DNA of 15,474 nucleotides, from positions 1 through 15,474 of the forward strand of contig JAZUPH010000037.1 of NCBI GenBank assembly GCA_045605145.1, given 5' to 3'. A model generated the notes under the pieces. It saw nothing but the letters and a program-made list of their open reading frames with translations. It was not told where the DNA came from and did no database searches. Source of the stretch: CAMNAO01 sp045605145 (lineage in GTDB: Bacteria; Bacillota; Clostridia; Oscillospirales; Oscillospiraceae). Below, piece after piece: positions 5,936 through 13,025 of this stretch. The first letter of the stretch is position 1, and every line of letters starts with the position of its first letter. The translations under genes were made by a program, and so were the position numbers.

Positions 5936-7552
5936 TCAAATTTTAACTCTCGGGCTGCCGCCCACGCCCATCTTGGGGCCTTTGTTGAAGCCCGGGTCGG
6001 GCATCTTTACGCCCAGGGCGCACAGCTCGTCATCGTAGCCGAAGCGCATGCCGCAGTCCTTGTCAAAGACCATGGTGGCGGACTTGCCGCCCACCACAGG
6101 CTGCCACTGAGGCATGCCGTCATGGTTGGGGTCGCCCTTGGCCGCGAAGGAGGCCCAGGCGCCAGCCATAAGATCCTCAACACGGTCGGTCACGCCGGGG
6201 ATATAAGTACTCTCCACAAAGCGCGCATTGTGGAAGCAGAAGGCCTCATCCGCGTTGTGCCAGGCGGTTGAGCCGCCGTCGGCAGGCAGGTCAAGACTGA
6301 GTATGTAGTTATAGGCAGGAGCAGCGCCCTCACACATTGAGCGCATCTTCATAAGGTTCAGGTGGCCGATGCGTCGGGCGAAGTCCATAAACAGCACATC
6401 CGCTGCCGAGTGGTCGGGATAGGCGGCCTCAAACAGCGCGCGCATCTTCGCCGCGTCTTTGCCGAAGCGCTCTTCAAGGCGCATGGTCAAAGTCTCCTCG
6501 CTCCACTTGTTTTTGGGGCCGAAAATATGCTTGCGCGGGTCGATGGTGTTGCTGCAGAACTCGCCGAGAACTGTGCCGGCGATCATGGGGATGTGGAGAT
6601 TCTCCTGACGGAAGCCGTAGTTGGAGGGGTGACCCATGTAGTAGTCGCGGTCGGTGACCAGGGACCAGCCCATGCGCTTGTTAAAGCGGCGCTTATACTC
6701 GTCACCGGCTTTGCCCACCGCCAGGGCAAGGGTGTGGAAGGGCACAGTCTCAAGCTGCTTGACATCTTTGGGGCCAAGGCCGAGAGCGGACATGATGAGC
6801 GAGGTAATCTGGGCCGCCTCATCAGGATAGCGCTCCTGCGCGGTGTCGTTGACGCCCGACTGCATTATCGCGCGGTGGAAGAGGCCATCCGCCGCGGGAG
6901 TCTGGGTAAGACCCAGCACCTTCATGCCGCCGCCGGACTGACCGAAAATGGTGACATTGTCCGGGTCGCCGCCGAAGGCCGCGATATTCTCTTTAACCCA
7001 TTTAAGCGCCGCCACAAGATCGGCCGCGCCCAGATTGCCGGAATAGCGGTATTCGTCACCCAGGGATGACAGGTCGCAGTAGCCGAGGACATTAAGGCGG
7101 TGGTTGAGGGACACCACAACCACATCGGCAAAACGCGACAGCTCCTCGCCGTCGTAGTTGTAGATCTCCACGCCGGAGCCGTGGTGCATTCCGCCGCCGT
7201 GGATCCACACCATGACGGGGCGCTTTGCATTTTTGTCGATGGATTGGGTCCAGATGTTCAAAAACTGGCAATCCTCATCCTGAGGGAACCAGAAATGGGG
7301 CACCGTAAAGGCATCGTCGGGCTGCAGCGTGCTCAATTCACGGCAGCAGGGGCCGAAGGATGTGGCATTTTGTATACCTTCCCAGCAATCGGGTTCCTGG
7401 GGCATACGGAAGCGCTCCGCCTTTGCATAGCGAACGCCGCGGAAGATGAAGGCAGACTCCACCTCCATACCGCGCAGCTTGCCGTACTTTGTCTCTACCA
7501 CCGGGTAGTCCGGCAGGCACACCGCCTGCCGCGTGAGTTTTTTGGGCAGCAT
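5936..7552 (-). CDS. Type-B carboxylesterase, first gene of a tandem pair
   Basis: The 538-residue protein is a close paralogue of the one at 4360-5919, co-linear along its whole length. Landmarks are KYGKLRGME (22-30), FRGVRYAKAERFR (37-49), LNIWTQ (98-103), oxyanion loop HGGGMHHGSG (118-127), nucleophile elbow GQSGGG with Ser206, a likely acid Glu331 in GTVLGEF, and His432 in AWHNADE. The triad looks complete and no signal peptide is present. The oxyanion loop is longer than in the paralogue and carries an extra HH, which may shift substrate choice. The frame stays open 160 codons further upstream, but the start at 7552 is clear: AGGAGG (7559-7564) lies 6 nt before it and homology begins there. 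It ends with TGA at 5936-5938, just before the ribosome binding site of the second esterase. Confidence 0.9.
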   Translation of the reverse strand: MLPKKLTRQAVCLPDYPVVETKYGKLRGMEVESAFIFRGVRYAKAERFRMPQEPDCWEGIQNATSFGPCCRELSTLQPDDAFTVPHFWFPQDEDCQFLNIWTQSIDKNAKRPVMVWIHGGGMHHGSGVEIYNYDGEELSRFADVVVVSLNHRLNVLGYCDLSSLGDEYRYSGNLGAADLVAALKWVKENIAAFGGDPDNVTIFGQSGGGMKVLGLTQTPAADGLFHRAIMQSGVNDTAQERYPDEAAQITSLIMSALGLGPKDVKQLETVPFHTLALAVGKAGDEYKRRFNKRMGWSLVTDRDYYMGHPSNYGFRQENLHIPMIAGTVLGEFCSNTIDPRKHIFGPKNKWSEETLTMRLEERFGKDAAKMRALFEAAYPDHSAADVLFMDFARRIGHLNLMKMRSMCEGAAPAYNYILSLDLPADGGSTAWHNADEAFCFHNARFVESTYIPGVTDRVEDLMAGAWASFAAKGDPNHDGMPQWQPVVGGKSATMVFDKDCGMRFGYDDELCALGVKMPDPGFNKGPKMGVGGSPRVKI

Positions 7553-7751
7553 GGTTCTCCTCCTTATATACAGGCTAAAAGGGGTCATTGGGGTACATTT
7601 AATACATGTACAGCTTACCACATCTGCCACTCCATTGCAATAGCGCAGGCGTATTCGCAGCATCAGGCAGGACAGCGGGCAGGTCTTTACATTTATGCCG
7701 TTTCTGCCGTATAATATGGGCAAAGGATGCATTTCCCCAATGGAGGCACGG
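7553..7751. other. Divergent intergenic region between the esterase operon and the pseudouridine synthase
   Basis: These 199 bp separate the two main coding directions of the window. The plus-strand promoter at 7686-7715 is clear. For the esterases, the only arrangement I see on the minus strand is TTGCAA (7635-7640) with TAAGCT 17 bp downstream, a poor -10, so their promoter remains unplaced. No gene or RNA element was recognised. Confidence 0.5.
7686..7715 (+). promoter_or_regulatory. Sigma-A promoter for the RluA-type synthase
   Basis: TTTACA (7686-7691) and TATAAT (7710-7715) are spaced 18 bp apart, 5/6 and 6/6 matches. The -10 ends 36 bp before the start codon at 7752. Confidence 0.78.
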
Positions 7752-8723
7752 ATGAAAACATTTACTGTGGGTAAAAATGACGCTGGGCAGCGGCTTGACC
7801 GCTTTATTGCAAAGTGCGTGCCGGCGCTGCCCTCTTCCCTGTTGCAGAAATATCTGCGAAAGAAGCATTTTCGCGTAAACGGCAAGCACGTCCCGGCGGA
7901 CACCCGCCTTAACCCCGGCGACGAGGTTGCCATGTATATAAATGACGAGTTTTTCCTCAAACCCAAGGAGAAAGAGGCATGGCGCAAAATATCCGCGCCT
8001 GATCTGGACATAGTATACGAGGATGAGAACATGATGCTGGTGAATAAAGAGCCGGGCGTCCTGTGCCATTCTGACGGCGGCTGGAGCTACAGCACCCTCA
8101 TCGCCCGGATACAGGCCTATCTGCGCGCCATGGGCGAGTGGCGCCCGGAGGAGGAGAATTCTTTCGCGCCGGCGCTGTGCAACCGCATCGACCGCAACAC
8201 CGGCGGCATCGTCATCGCCGCAAAAAACGCTGAGGCGCTGAGAATACTGGATGATATGATAAAAGAGCGGCAGATCGGCAAGTTCTACCTGTGTGTCGTC
8301 CTGGGCACGCCCAAGCCCAAAGAGGGTACTCTGAAGGGATATCTGTTCAAAGATGCCGCGAAAAATCGCGTCTATGTCCGCCAGACCCCGGAAAAAGGCG
8401 CCCGCACCGCCATAACAAACTACAGAGTGCTTGCCTCCAACAAGGGGCTGAGCCTTGTTGAGTGCGAGCTGATAACCGGCCGCACCCACCAGATCCGCGC
8501 CCAGATGGCGGCGGCAGGCTGGCCGCTTTTGGGTGACGGCAAGTACGGCAACCTGCAGAAGAGCCAGCGTCACGGCGATGAGAGCGGACAGGCTCTGTGG
8601 TCGTATAAGTGCGTCTTTGACTTTGAGGGGGACCGGGGTTTACTCAACTATTTGAGGGGCAAGACTTTTACCGCGGGGAAGGTCCCGTTTGTGGAGAAAT
8701 ATTTCCCCGATGTAAAGATTTGA
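7752..8723 (+). CDS. RluA family 23S rRNA pseudouridine synthase
   Basis: The 323-residue protein has an N-terminal S4-type RNA-binding domain (about 1-65: MKTFTVGKNDAGQRLDRFI and LRKKHFRVNG) followed by an RluA catalytic domain. The conserved catalytic aspartate is Asp147 in NRIDRNTGG (144-152), and the binding motif GRTHQIRAQMA (243-253) is intact. The enzyme should convert specific uridines in rRNA to pseudouridine; RluC/RluD-like targets in 23S rRNA are likely, but the site cannot be told. The ATG at 7752 is chosen because GGAGG (7742-7746) lies 5 nt before it and S4 homology begins there; the frame remains open for 19 codons upstream but without a ribosome binding site. It is monocistronic, with its own promoter and a hairpin after the stop codon. 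Confidence 0.93.
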   Translation: MKTFTVGKNDAGQRLDRFIAKCVPALPSSLLQKYLRKKHFRVNGKHVPADTRLNPGDEVAMYINDEFFLKPKEKEAWRKISAPDLDIVYEDENMMLVNKEPGVLCHSDGGWSYSTLIARIQAYLRAMGEWRPEEENSFAPALCNRIDRNTGGIVIAAKNAEALRILDDMIKERQIGKFYLCVVLGTPKPKEGTLKGYLFKDAAKNRVYVRQTPEKGARTAITNYRVLASNKGLSLVECELITGRTHQIRAQMAAAGWPLLGDGKYGNLQKSQRHGDESGQALWSYKCVFDFEGDRGLLNYLRGKTFTAGKVPFVEKYFPDVKI

Positions 8724-8751
8724 TTGTATGCAGGGCGATACTGCTTGAACA

Positions 8752-8790
8752 CGAGGGCGGCTTTCACGGCCGCCCTCGCGGCATTATTGT
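8752..8790 (+). terminator. Hairpin terminator after the pseudouridine synthase
   Basis: CGAGGGCGGC (8752-8761) pairs with GCCGCCCTCG (8769-8778), a perfect 10-bp stem with a 7-nt loop, 28 nt after the stop codon. The following CGGCATTATTG is only weakly U-rich, so efficiency may be moderate. Confidence 0.7.
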
Positions 8791-8851
8791 ACCCGCCGGT
8801 CAACGGAGTGAAAGCGTGCGACGCACTTTTACAAATTACAGCATAAAACGA

Positions 8852-8880
8852 TTGACAAAGACCCCGTTTGACCGTATATT
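8852..8880 (+). promoter_or_regulatory. Sigma-A promoter of the potABCD operon
   Basis: TTGACA (8852-8857) and TATATT (8875-8880) are separated by exactly 17 bp (6/6 and 5/6 matches). Transcription should begin about 30 nt before the potA start codon, leaving a short leader with no visible riboswitch or attenuator. Confidence 0.88.
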
Positions 8881-8918
8881 ATATCTTGTTTATATCTATC
8901 GTTTGGGGGTGGTGACAT

Positions 8919-10076
8919 ATGTCGAAAGAGCTCATTCGCCTTACAGACTGCACCATGAAATTTGATGGTGATACTGTACTGGACAACATGAACCTGTATT
9001 TCAATGACAAAGAATTTCTGACGCTGCTGGGTCCCAGTGGCTGCGGTAAGACCACGACGCTGAGAATCGTCGGCGGTTTTTTGCGGCCTACATCCGGCGA
9101 CGTTTTTTTTGAAGGTCAGCGAATAAACGACGTGCCGCCCTATAAGCGCAAGGTCAACACGGTGTTCCAGCGCTATGCACTGTTCCCCCACCTTGACGTA
9201 TATGACAACGTGGCCTTCGGCCTGAAAATCAACAAGCCCCGTCCCGACGCCAGAGAGATAGACCGCCGCGTCATGGAGATGCTGGAGGTGGTATCGCTGC
9301 GCGGATTTGAGAACCGCAAGGTCACGAGCCTCTCCGGCGGTCAGCAGCAGCGCGTCGCCATCGCCCGCGCACTGGTGAATAATCCCCGCGTCCTCCTTCT
9401 GGATGAGCCGCTGGGCGCCCTTGACCTGCGCCTGAGAAAGGATATGCAGCAGGAGCTTAAGCGCATCCAGCAGCAGATGGGCATCACCTTTATCTATGTT
9501 ACCCACGACCAGGAAGAGGCACTTGCCATGAGCGATACGGTCGTTGTAATGAACGAGGGCGTCATCCAGCAGATCGGCACCCCGGAAAAGATCTACAACG
9601 AGCCGAAGAACGCCTTTGTCGCCGACTTCATCGGCGAGAGCAATATCGTCGACGGCGTAATGCGCGAGGACAACGTTGTTGAGATCTACGGCCGCAAGTT
9701 CAAGTGCCTTGACAAGGGCTTTGCCGCCGATGAGCAGGTGGACGTGGTCATCAGACCCGAGGACATCGACATCGTCGATGTGAAGCAGGGCGCCCTTACC
9801 GGCGTGGTCACCAGCACCACCTTCAAGGGTATGCAGTACGATGTTATCGTGGATTTTCGCGGCTTCAAGTGGCTCATTCAGACCACCGACAGCCCCCGCG
9901 TGGGCGAGAAGATCGGCGTGAAGATCGATCCCGACGGCTTCCACGTTATGAAGAAGAGTAAGTATTCCGACCTCTACGGCGACTACAGCTCATACAGCGA
10001 TGAGTATGAAGAGCTGAGCGATGCGGACTATGATCCCGACGCCGAAGAAGATACGGAGGACGGGGATGAAGAGTAA
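8919..10076 (+). CDS. potA: Spermidine/putrescine ABC transporter ATP-binding protein
   Basis: The 385-residue protein is the ATPase that powers polyamine import through PotB-PotC. It shows Walker A GPSGCGKT (38-45), Q-loop Gln84 in VFQRYALFPH, signature LSGGQQQR (138-145), Walker B LLLDEP (159-164), the switch His196 in VTHDQEEA, and a C-terminal TOBE-type region (about 240-345). Beyond residue 347 lies a roughly 38-residue tail rich in Asp, Glu, Tyr and Ser, ending DTEDGDEE, which is not part of the usual PotA. The ATG at 8919 follows a G-rich site, GGGGGTGGTG. The stop codon overlaps potB by 11 nt, and the potB ribosome binding site lies inside the tail-coding sequence, so the two are probably translationally coupled. 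Polyamine specificity is inferred from the full operon. Confidence 0.94.
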   Translation: MSKELIRLTDCTMKFDGDTVLDNMNLYFNDKEFLTLLGPSGCGKTTTLRIVGGFLRPTSGDVFFEGQRINDVPPYKRKVNTVFQRYALFPHLDVYDNVAFGLKINKPRPDAREIDRRVMEMLEVVSLRGFENRKVTSLSGGQQQRVAIARALVNNPRVLLLDEPLGALDLRLRKDMQQELKRIQQQMGITFIYVTHDQEEALAMSDTVVVMNEGVIQQIGTPEKIYNEPKNAFVADFIGESNIVDGVMREDNVVEIYGRKFKCLDKGFAADEQVDVVIRPEDIDIVDVKQGALTGVVTSTTFKGMQYDVIVDFRGFKWLIQTTDSPRVGEKIGVKIDPDGFHVMKKSKYSDLYGDYSSYSDEYEELSDADYDPDAEEDTEDGDEE

Positions 10077-10875
10077 GGTGCTTGCGGCGCCCTACCTGGT
10101 CTGGATGGCGCTTTTTACCATCGTGCCGCTGGGCATCATCGTCTACTATTCACTGACTGATTCCATCACCGGCGGTTTCACCCTTGAAAACCTGTCCCGC
10201 ATGGGGACCTACTTCCCCATTTTCATGAAATCCATCTGGCTGTCAGTTATTGCCGCCATTATCTGCCTTCTCATCGGCTACCCCGTGGCCTACTACATCG
10301 CCGGCTGCAGCCCCACCAAGCAGCGCATTCTGCATATGCTGGTGATGCTGCCCATGTGCATGAGCTTTCTTCTGAGAACGCTGGCATGGGTCGCCATGAT
10401 GGAGGATACCGGCATTATCAACAGCATCGTGCAGGCAATCGGTCTGAGGCCGCTGCCACTTATACGCACGGATGCTGCGGTGGTCATGGGCATGGTATAC
10501 AACTACCTGCCGTACATGATAATGCCCCTTTACACCGTGCTTATGAAGCTGGACGGACGCCTTGTTGAGGCGGCTGAGGATCTGGGCTGTACCCCGGCGC
10601 AGGTGTTCAGGCGCGTCACCCTGCCCCTGAGCCTGCCGGGCATCATCTCCGGCTTTACCATGGTGTTCGTACCCGCCGTGTCCACCTTCTACATTTCCCA
10701 GAAGCTGGGTCCCTCCGGCACCAACCTTATCGGTGACGTCATCGAGAGCCAGTTTAAGGCCGCCTACAACCCCAATCTGGGTGCGGCGCTCAGCCTTGTG
10801 CTGATGGTGCTGGTGTTCGCCTGCGTGGCTGTAATGAACAAGTTCAGCGACGGTGAAGAGGTGGTGACGATATGA
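10066..10875 (+). CDS. potB: Spermidine/putrescine ABC transporter permease PotB
   Basis: The 269-residue membrane protein is one of two permease subunits of the importer. About six membrane segments are visible, starting with LAAPYLVWMALFTIVPLGII near the N-terminus. The EAA loop that contacts the ATPase is clear: EAAEDLGCTPAQVFRRVTLP (168-187). I chose the ATG at 10066 rather than the in-frame ATG at 10021, because GGAGG (10055-10059) is 6 nt upstream and residue 1 is directly followed by the first membrane helix. It overlaps the end of potA by 11 nt and the start of potC by 4 nt (ATGA). Confidence 0.93.
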   Translation: MKSKVLAAPYLVWMALFTIVPLGIIVYYSLTDSITGGFTLENLSRMGTYFPIFMKSIWLSVIAAIICLLIGYPVAYYIAGCSPTKQRILHMLVMLPMCMSFLLRTLAWVAMMEDTGIINSIVQAIGLRPLPLIRTDAAVVMGMVYNYLPYMIMPLYTVLMKLDGRLVEAAEDLGCTPAQVFRRVTLPLSLPGIISGFTMVFVPAVSTFYISQKLGPSGTNLIGDVIESQFKAAYNPNLGAALSLVLMVLVFACVAVMNKFSDGEEVVTI

Positions 10876-11702
10876 GAAAGTTCACCCGGATATTCACCAT
10901 CATCGTATTTATCTTTCTGTATATCCCCATGATCGTGCTGGCGGTGGCTTCATTCAACACCGGCACCGACATCGCCGTGTGGGAGGAGTTCACCTTCGAC
11001 CAGTACCGTGAGCTGTTCCGTGACGGCGTGCTGCTGCCCCTGCTTATGAACTCGGTCATCGTGGCGGTGATTTCTTCCGCCATTGCAACGGTGCTGGGCA
11101 CTGCCGCGGCACTGGGCATAAACGCAATGGGTAAGAGAATGCGCAGTTTTACGATGGGCGTGACCAACATCCCGCTTACCAATCCCGAGATCGTCACCGG
11201 CGTATCGCTGGCACTGCTGTTCGCATTTTTCGGGCAGATGCTCAAGCTCAAGAGCGTGCTGGGCTTTACAACCCTGCTGATCGCCCACATCACCTTCAAC
11301 CTGCCCTATGTTATCCTGTCGGTGATGCCCAAGCTCAGTCAGATGGACCGGGACCTGAGCGATGCCGCCATGGATCTGGGCTGCACCCCGGTGCAGGCCT
11401 TCTTCAAGGTAATCATCCATGAGATCCTGCCGGGCATCATCTCCGGCGCGCTGATGGCCTTTACCATGAGTCTTGACGACTTCGTCATATCCTACTTCGT
11501 GTACGGCCCCAACTTTATCACCCTGCCGGTGGAGATCTATAACTACACCAAGAAGCCGCTGCATCCGAAGATCTACGCCCTGTTCACCCTGATGTTCCTG
11601 GTCATCCTTGTGATGATGGTGATTATGAACCTCGTCCAGGACAGGGATGAGCGCAGACAGCGTCAGAGCCGCGGCGTGTTCAAACTGGTAAGGAGGGGCT
11701 GA
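10872..11702 (+). CDS. potC: Spermidine/putrescine ABC transporter permease PotC
   Basis: The 276-residue protein is the second permease subunit. It has about six membrane segments, beginning IFTIIVFIFLYIPMIVLAVA (8-27), which is typical of PotC, and the characteristic SFN just after. The EAA loop region is DAAMDLGCTPVQAFFKVIIH (164-183), followed by the conserved ILPGIISGALMAFTMSLDDF. The C-terminus is basic (RRQRQSRG), consistent with a cytoplasmic end. It starts within the ATGA overlap with potB and ends 2 nt before potD. Confidence 0.94.
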   Translation: MRKFTRIFTIIVFIFLYIPMIVLAVASFNTGTDIAVWEEFTFDQYRELFRDGVLLPLLMNSVIVAVISSAIATVLGTAAALGINAMGKRMRSFTMGVTNIPLTNPEIVTGVSLALLFAFFGQMLKLKSVLGFTTLLIAHITFNLPYVILSVMPKLSQMDRDLSDAAMDLGCTPVQAFFKVIIHEILPGIISGALMAFTMSLDDFVISYFVYGPNFITLPVEIYNYTKKPLHPKIYALFTLMFLVILVMMVIMNLVQDRDERRQRQSRGVFKLVRRG

Positions 11703-11704
11703 GT

Positions 11705-12922
11705 ATGAAGAGATTTCTTTCCTGCACCCTTACCCTGCTGACGGCCCTTTCCATCCTTGTTGCCGCTGGCGGCATCTGCGCGCCCCGTGCCAAGGCCGCA
11801 GACAACATGACCATCAATGTCTACAACTGGGGTCAGTATATATCCGACGGCACCGACGGCTATATCGACATCAACAAGGCATTTACCGAGGCCACCGGCA
11901 TCCAGGTCAATTACATGACCTTCGACTCCAATGAGAGCCTGTATACCAAGCTGAAAACCGGCGGCAGCAGCTATGATGTTATCATCCCCTCCGACTACAT
12001 GGTGGCGCGCCTTATCAGTGAAGGGCTGTTGATGGAGCTGGATTTTAACAACATCCCCAACTATCAGTATATTGACGAGACCTATAAAAACACGGATTAT
12101 GACCCGGACAACAAGTACTCTGTCCCCTACACCTGGGGTACTGTGGGCGTGATCTACAACAGCGCCTATGTGGACGAAGAGGATGTGGGCAGCTGGGATC
12201 TTCTGTGGAACGCCAAGTACGACGACAAGATCCTCATGTTCGACAACCCCCGCGACGCCTTCGCCGTGGCGGAGCTGATGCTGGGCTACAGCATAAACAC
12301 CGCGGACGAGGATGAGCTGCGTGCCGCGGCATACAAGCTCATTGAGCAGAAGCCGCTGGTGCAGAGCTATGTCATGGACCAGGTCTACAGCAAGATGAGC
12401 CGCGGTGAGGCATGGATCGCCCCCTACTACGCCGGCGACTATGTGATGATGCGCGAGGATAACGAGGACCTGGAGTTCTACTTCCCGGAGGAGGGCTTCA
12501 ACCTGTTCATCGACGCAATGTGCATCCCCACCTGCTGCACCAACAAGGCGGGTGCCGAGGCGTACATCAACTTCCTGTGCGATCCGGAGATAAGCGGACA
12601 GAACATGGAGTATCTGGGCTATTCCACCCCCATAACCGCCGCCAAGGATTTCATGGATCCCGAGGTGGCAAATGACCCCATCTGCTATCCTGATGAAAAG
12701 ACTCTTGAGGGCGGCAGCAGCTTCCTCTTCCTTGACACGGCCACCACCCAGCTGATGGACGGCCTGTGGCTTGAGGTGAAGACCGAGGGCGGTGTGGACC
12801 TTGTACCCATCATCGGAACGGGCAGCATCGTGGGCGGCGTTGCGCTGTACCTGACGGGGCGCAGCATTTACGACAAGCGGCGCAAGGCCATGCGCGGCAT
12901 TTCCATGAGAGAGAAAAACTGA
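11705..12922 (+). CDS. potD: Spermidine/putrescine-binding protein PotD, with probable C-terminal membrane anchor
   Basis: The 405-residue protein is the extracytoplasmic polyamine receptor. An N-terminal signal sequence (1-31: basic KR, hydrophobic LTLLTALSILVAAGG, then RAKA before ADNM) fits signal peptidase I. The one nearby Cys, Cys25 in GGIC, does not fit a lipobox. PotD landmarks are NVYNWGQYI (38-46), GGSSYDVIIPSDYMV (86-100), VPYTWGTVGVIYN (140-152), GEAWIAPYYAGD (234-245) and FPEEGFNLFIDAMCIP (260-275). By eye, Asp270 matches a polyamine-contacting Asp, while the neighbouring Trp of E. coli PotD is replaced by Phe268. An unusual feature is a hydrophobic stretch (about 364-384) followed by YDKRRKAMRGISMREKN, which looks like a C-terminal membrane anchor with a basic cytoplasmic end. 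AGGAGG (11691-11696) lies 8 nt before the ATG. Confidence 0.93.
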   Translation: MKRFLSCTLTLLTALSILVAAGGICAPRAKAADNMTINVYNWGQYISDGTDGYIDINKAFTEATGIQVNYMTFDSNESLYTKLKTGGSSYDVIIPSDYMVARLISEGLLMELDFNNIPNYQYIDETYKNTDYDPDNKYSVPYTWGTVGVIYNSAYVDEEDVGSWDLLWNAKYDDKILMFDNPRDAFAVAELMLGYSINTADEDELRAAAYKLIEQKPLVQSYVMDQVYSKMSRGEAWIAPYYAGDYVMMREDNEDLEFYFPEEGFNLFIDAMCIPTCCTNKAGAEAYINFLCDPEISGQNMEYLGYSTPITAAKDFMDPEVANDPICYPDEKTLEGGSSFLFLDTATTQLMDGLWLEVKTEGGVDLVPIIGTGSIVGGVALYLTGRSIYDKRRKAMRGISMREKN

Positions 12923-12932
12923 TATAAGCACA

Positions 12933-12997
12933 AAACCCCGACAGCCATCCGAGTGTCCTGCCAAGTAACGCGGTGATCTGCCGGGGTTTATGTTTTA
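12933..12997 (+). terminator. Terminator after potD with a long loop
   Basis: AAACCCCG (12933-12940) pairs with CGGGGTTT (12982-12989), and ATGTTTTA follows. The loop is 41 nt, much longer than usual, and may fold on itself: GACA and TGTC near its start could pair. It begins 10 nt after the potD stop codon. The structure is probably the operon terminator. Confidence 0.65.
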
Positions 12998-13025
12998 AGC
13001 GGTATAATTGAAAGGGGGATCTTAT

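Noticed and set aside
7553..7751. Possible replication origin where coding direction switches from minus to plus
   Set aside because: No dnaA, dnaN or DnaA-box cluster is visible; a divergent gene pair explains the switch.
7553..8032. Upstream extension of the first esterase by 160 codons, giving 698 residues
   Set aside because: The extension crosses the divergent promoter region and runs antisense to the pseudouridine synthase. The AGGAGG at 7559-7564 and the start of homology both mark 7552.
8881..8918. Polyamine-responsive riboswitch in the potA leader
   Set aside because: The expected leader is only about 30 nt and shows no substantial hairpin.
8829..9944. A 371-codon minus-strand open frame opposite potA
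   Set aside because: No promoter, ribosome binding site or domain; potA on the other strand has every ABC ATPase motif.
11663..12964. A 433-codon open frame on the minus strand opposite potD, longer than potD itself
   Set aside because: It has no credible ribosome binding site or recognisable domain, and its composition is what a GC-rich coding strand gives when read in reverse. potD is unmistakable.
13003..13008. TATAAT just before the CPBP-like gene as its -10
   Set aside because: No -35 at proper spacing, and transcription from it would begin inside or after the ribosome binding site at 13011-13018.
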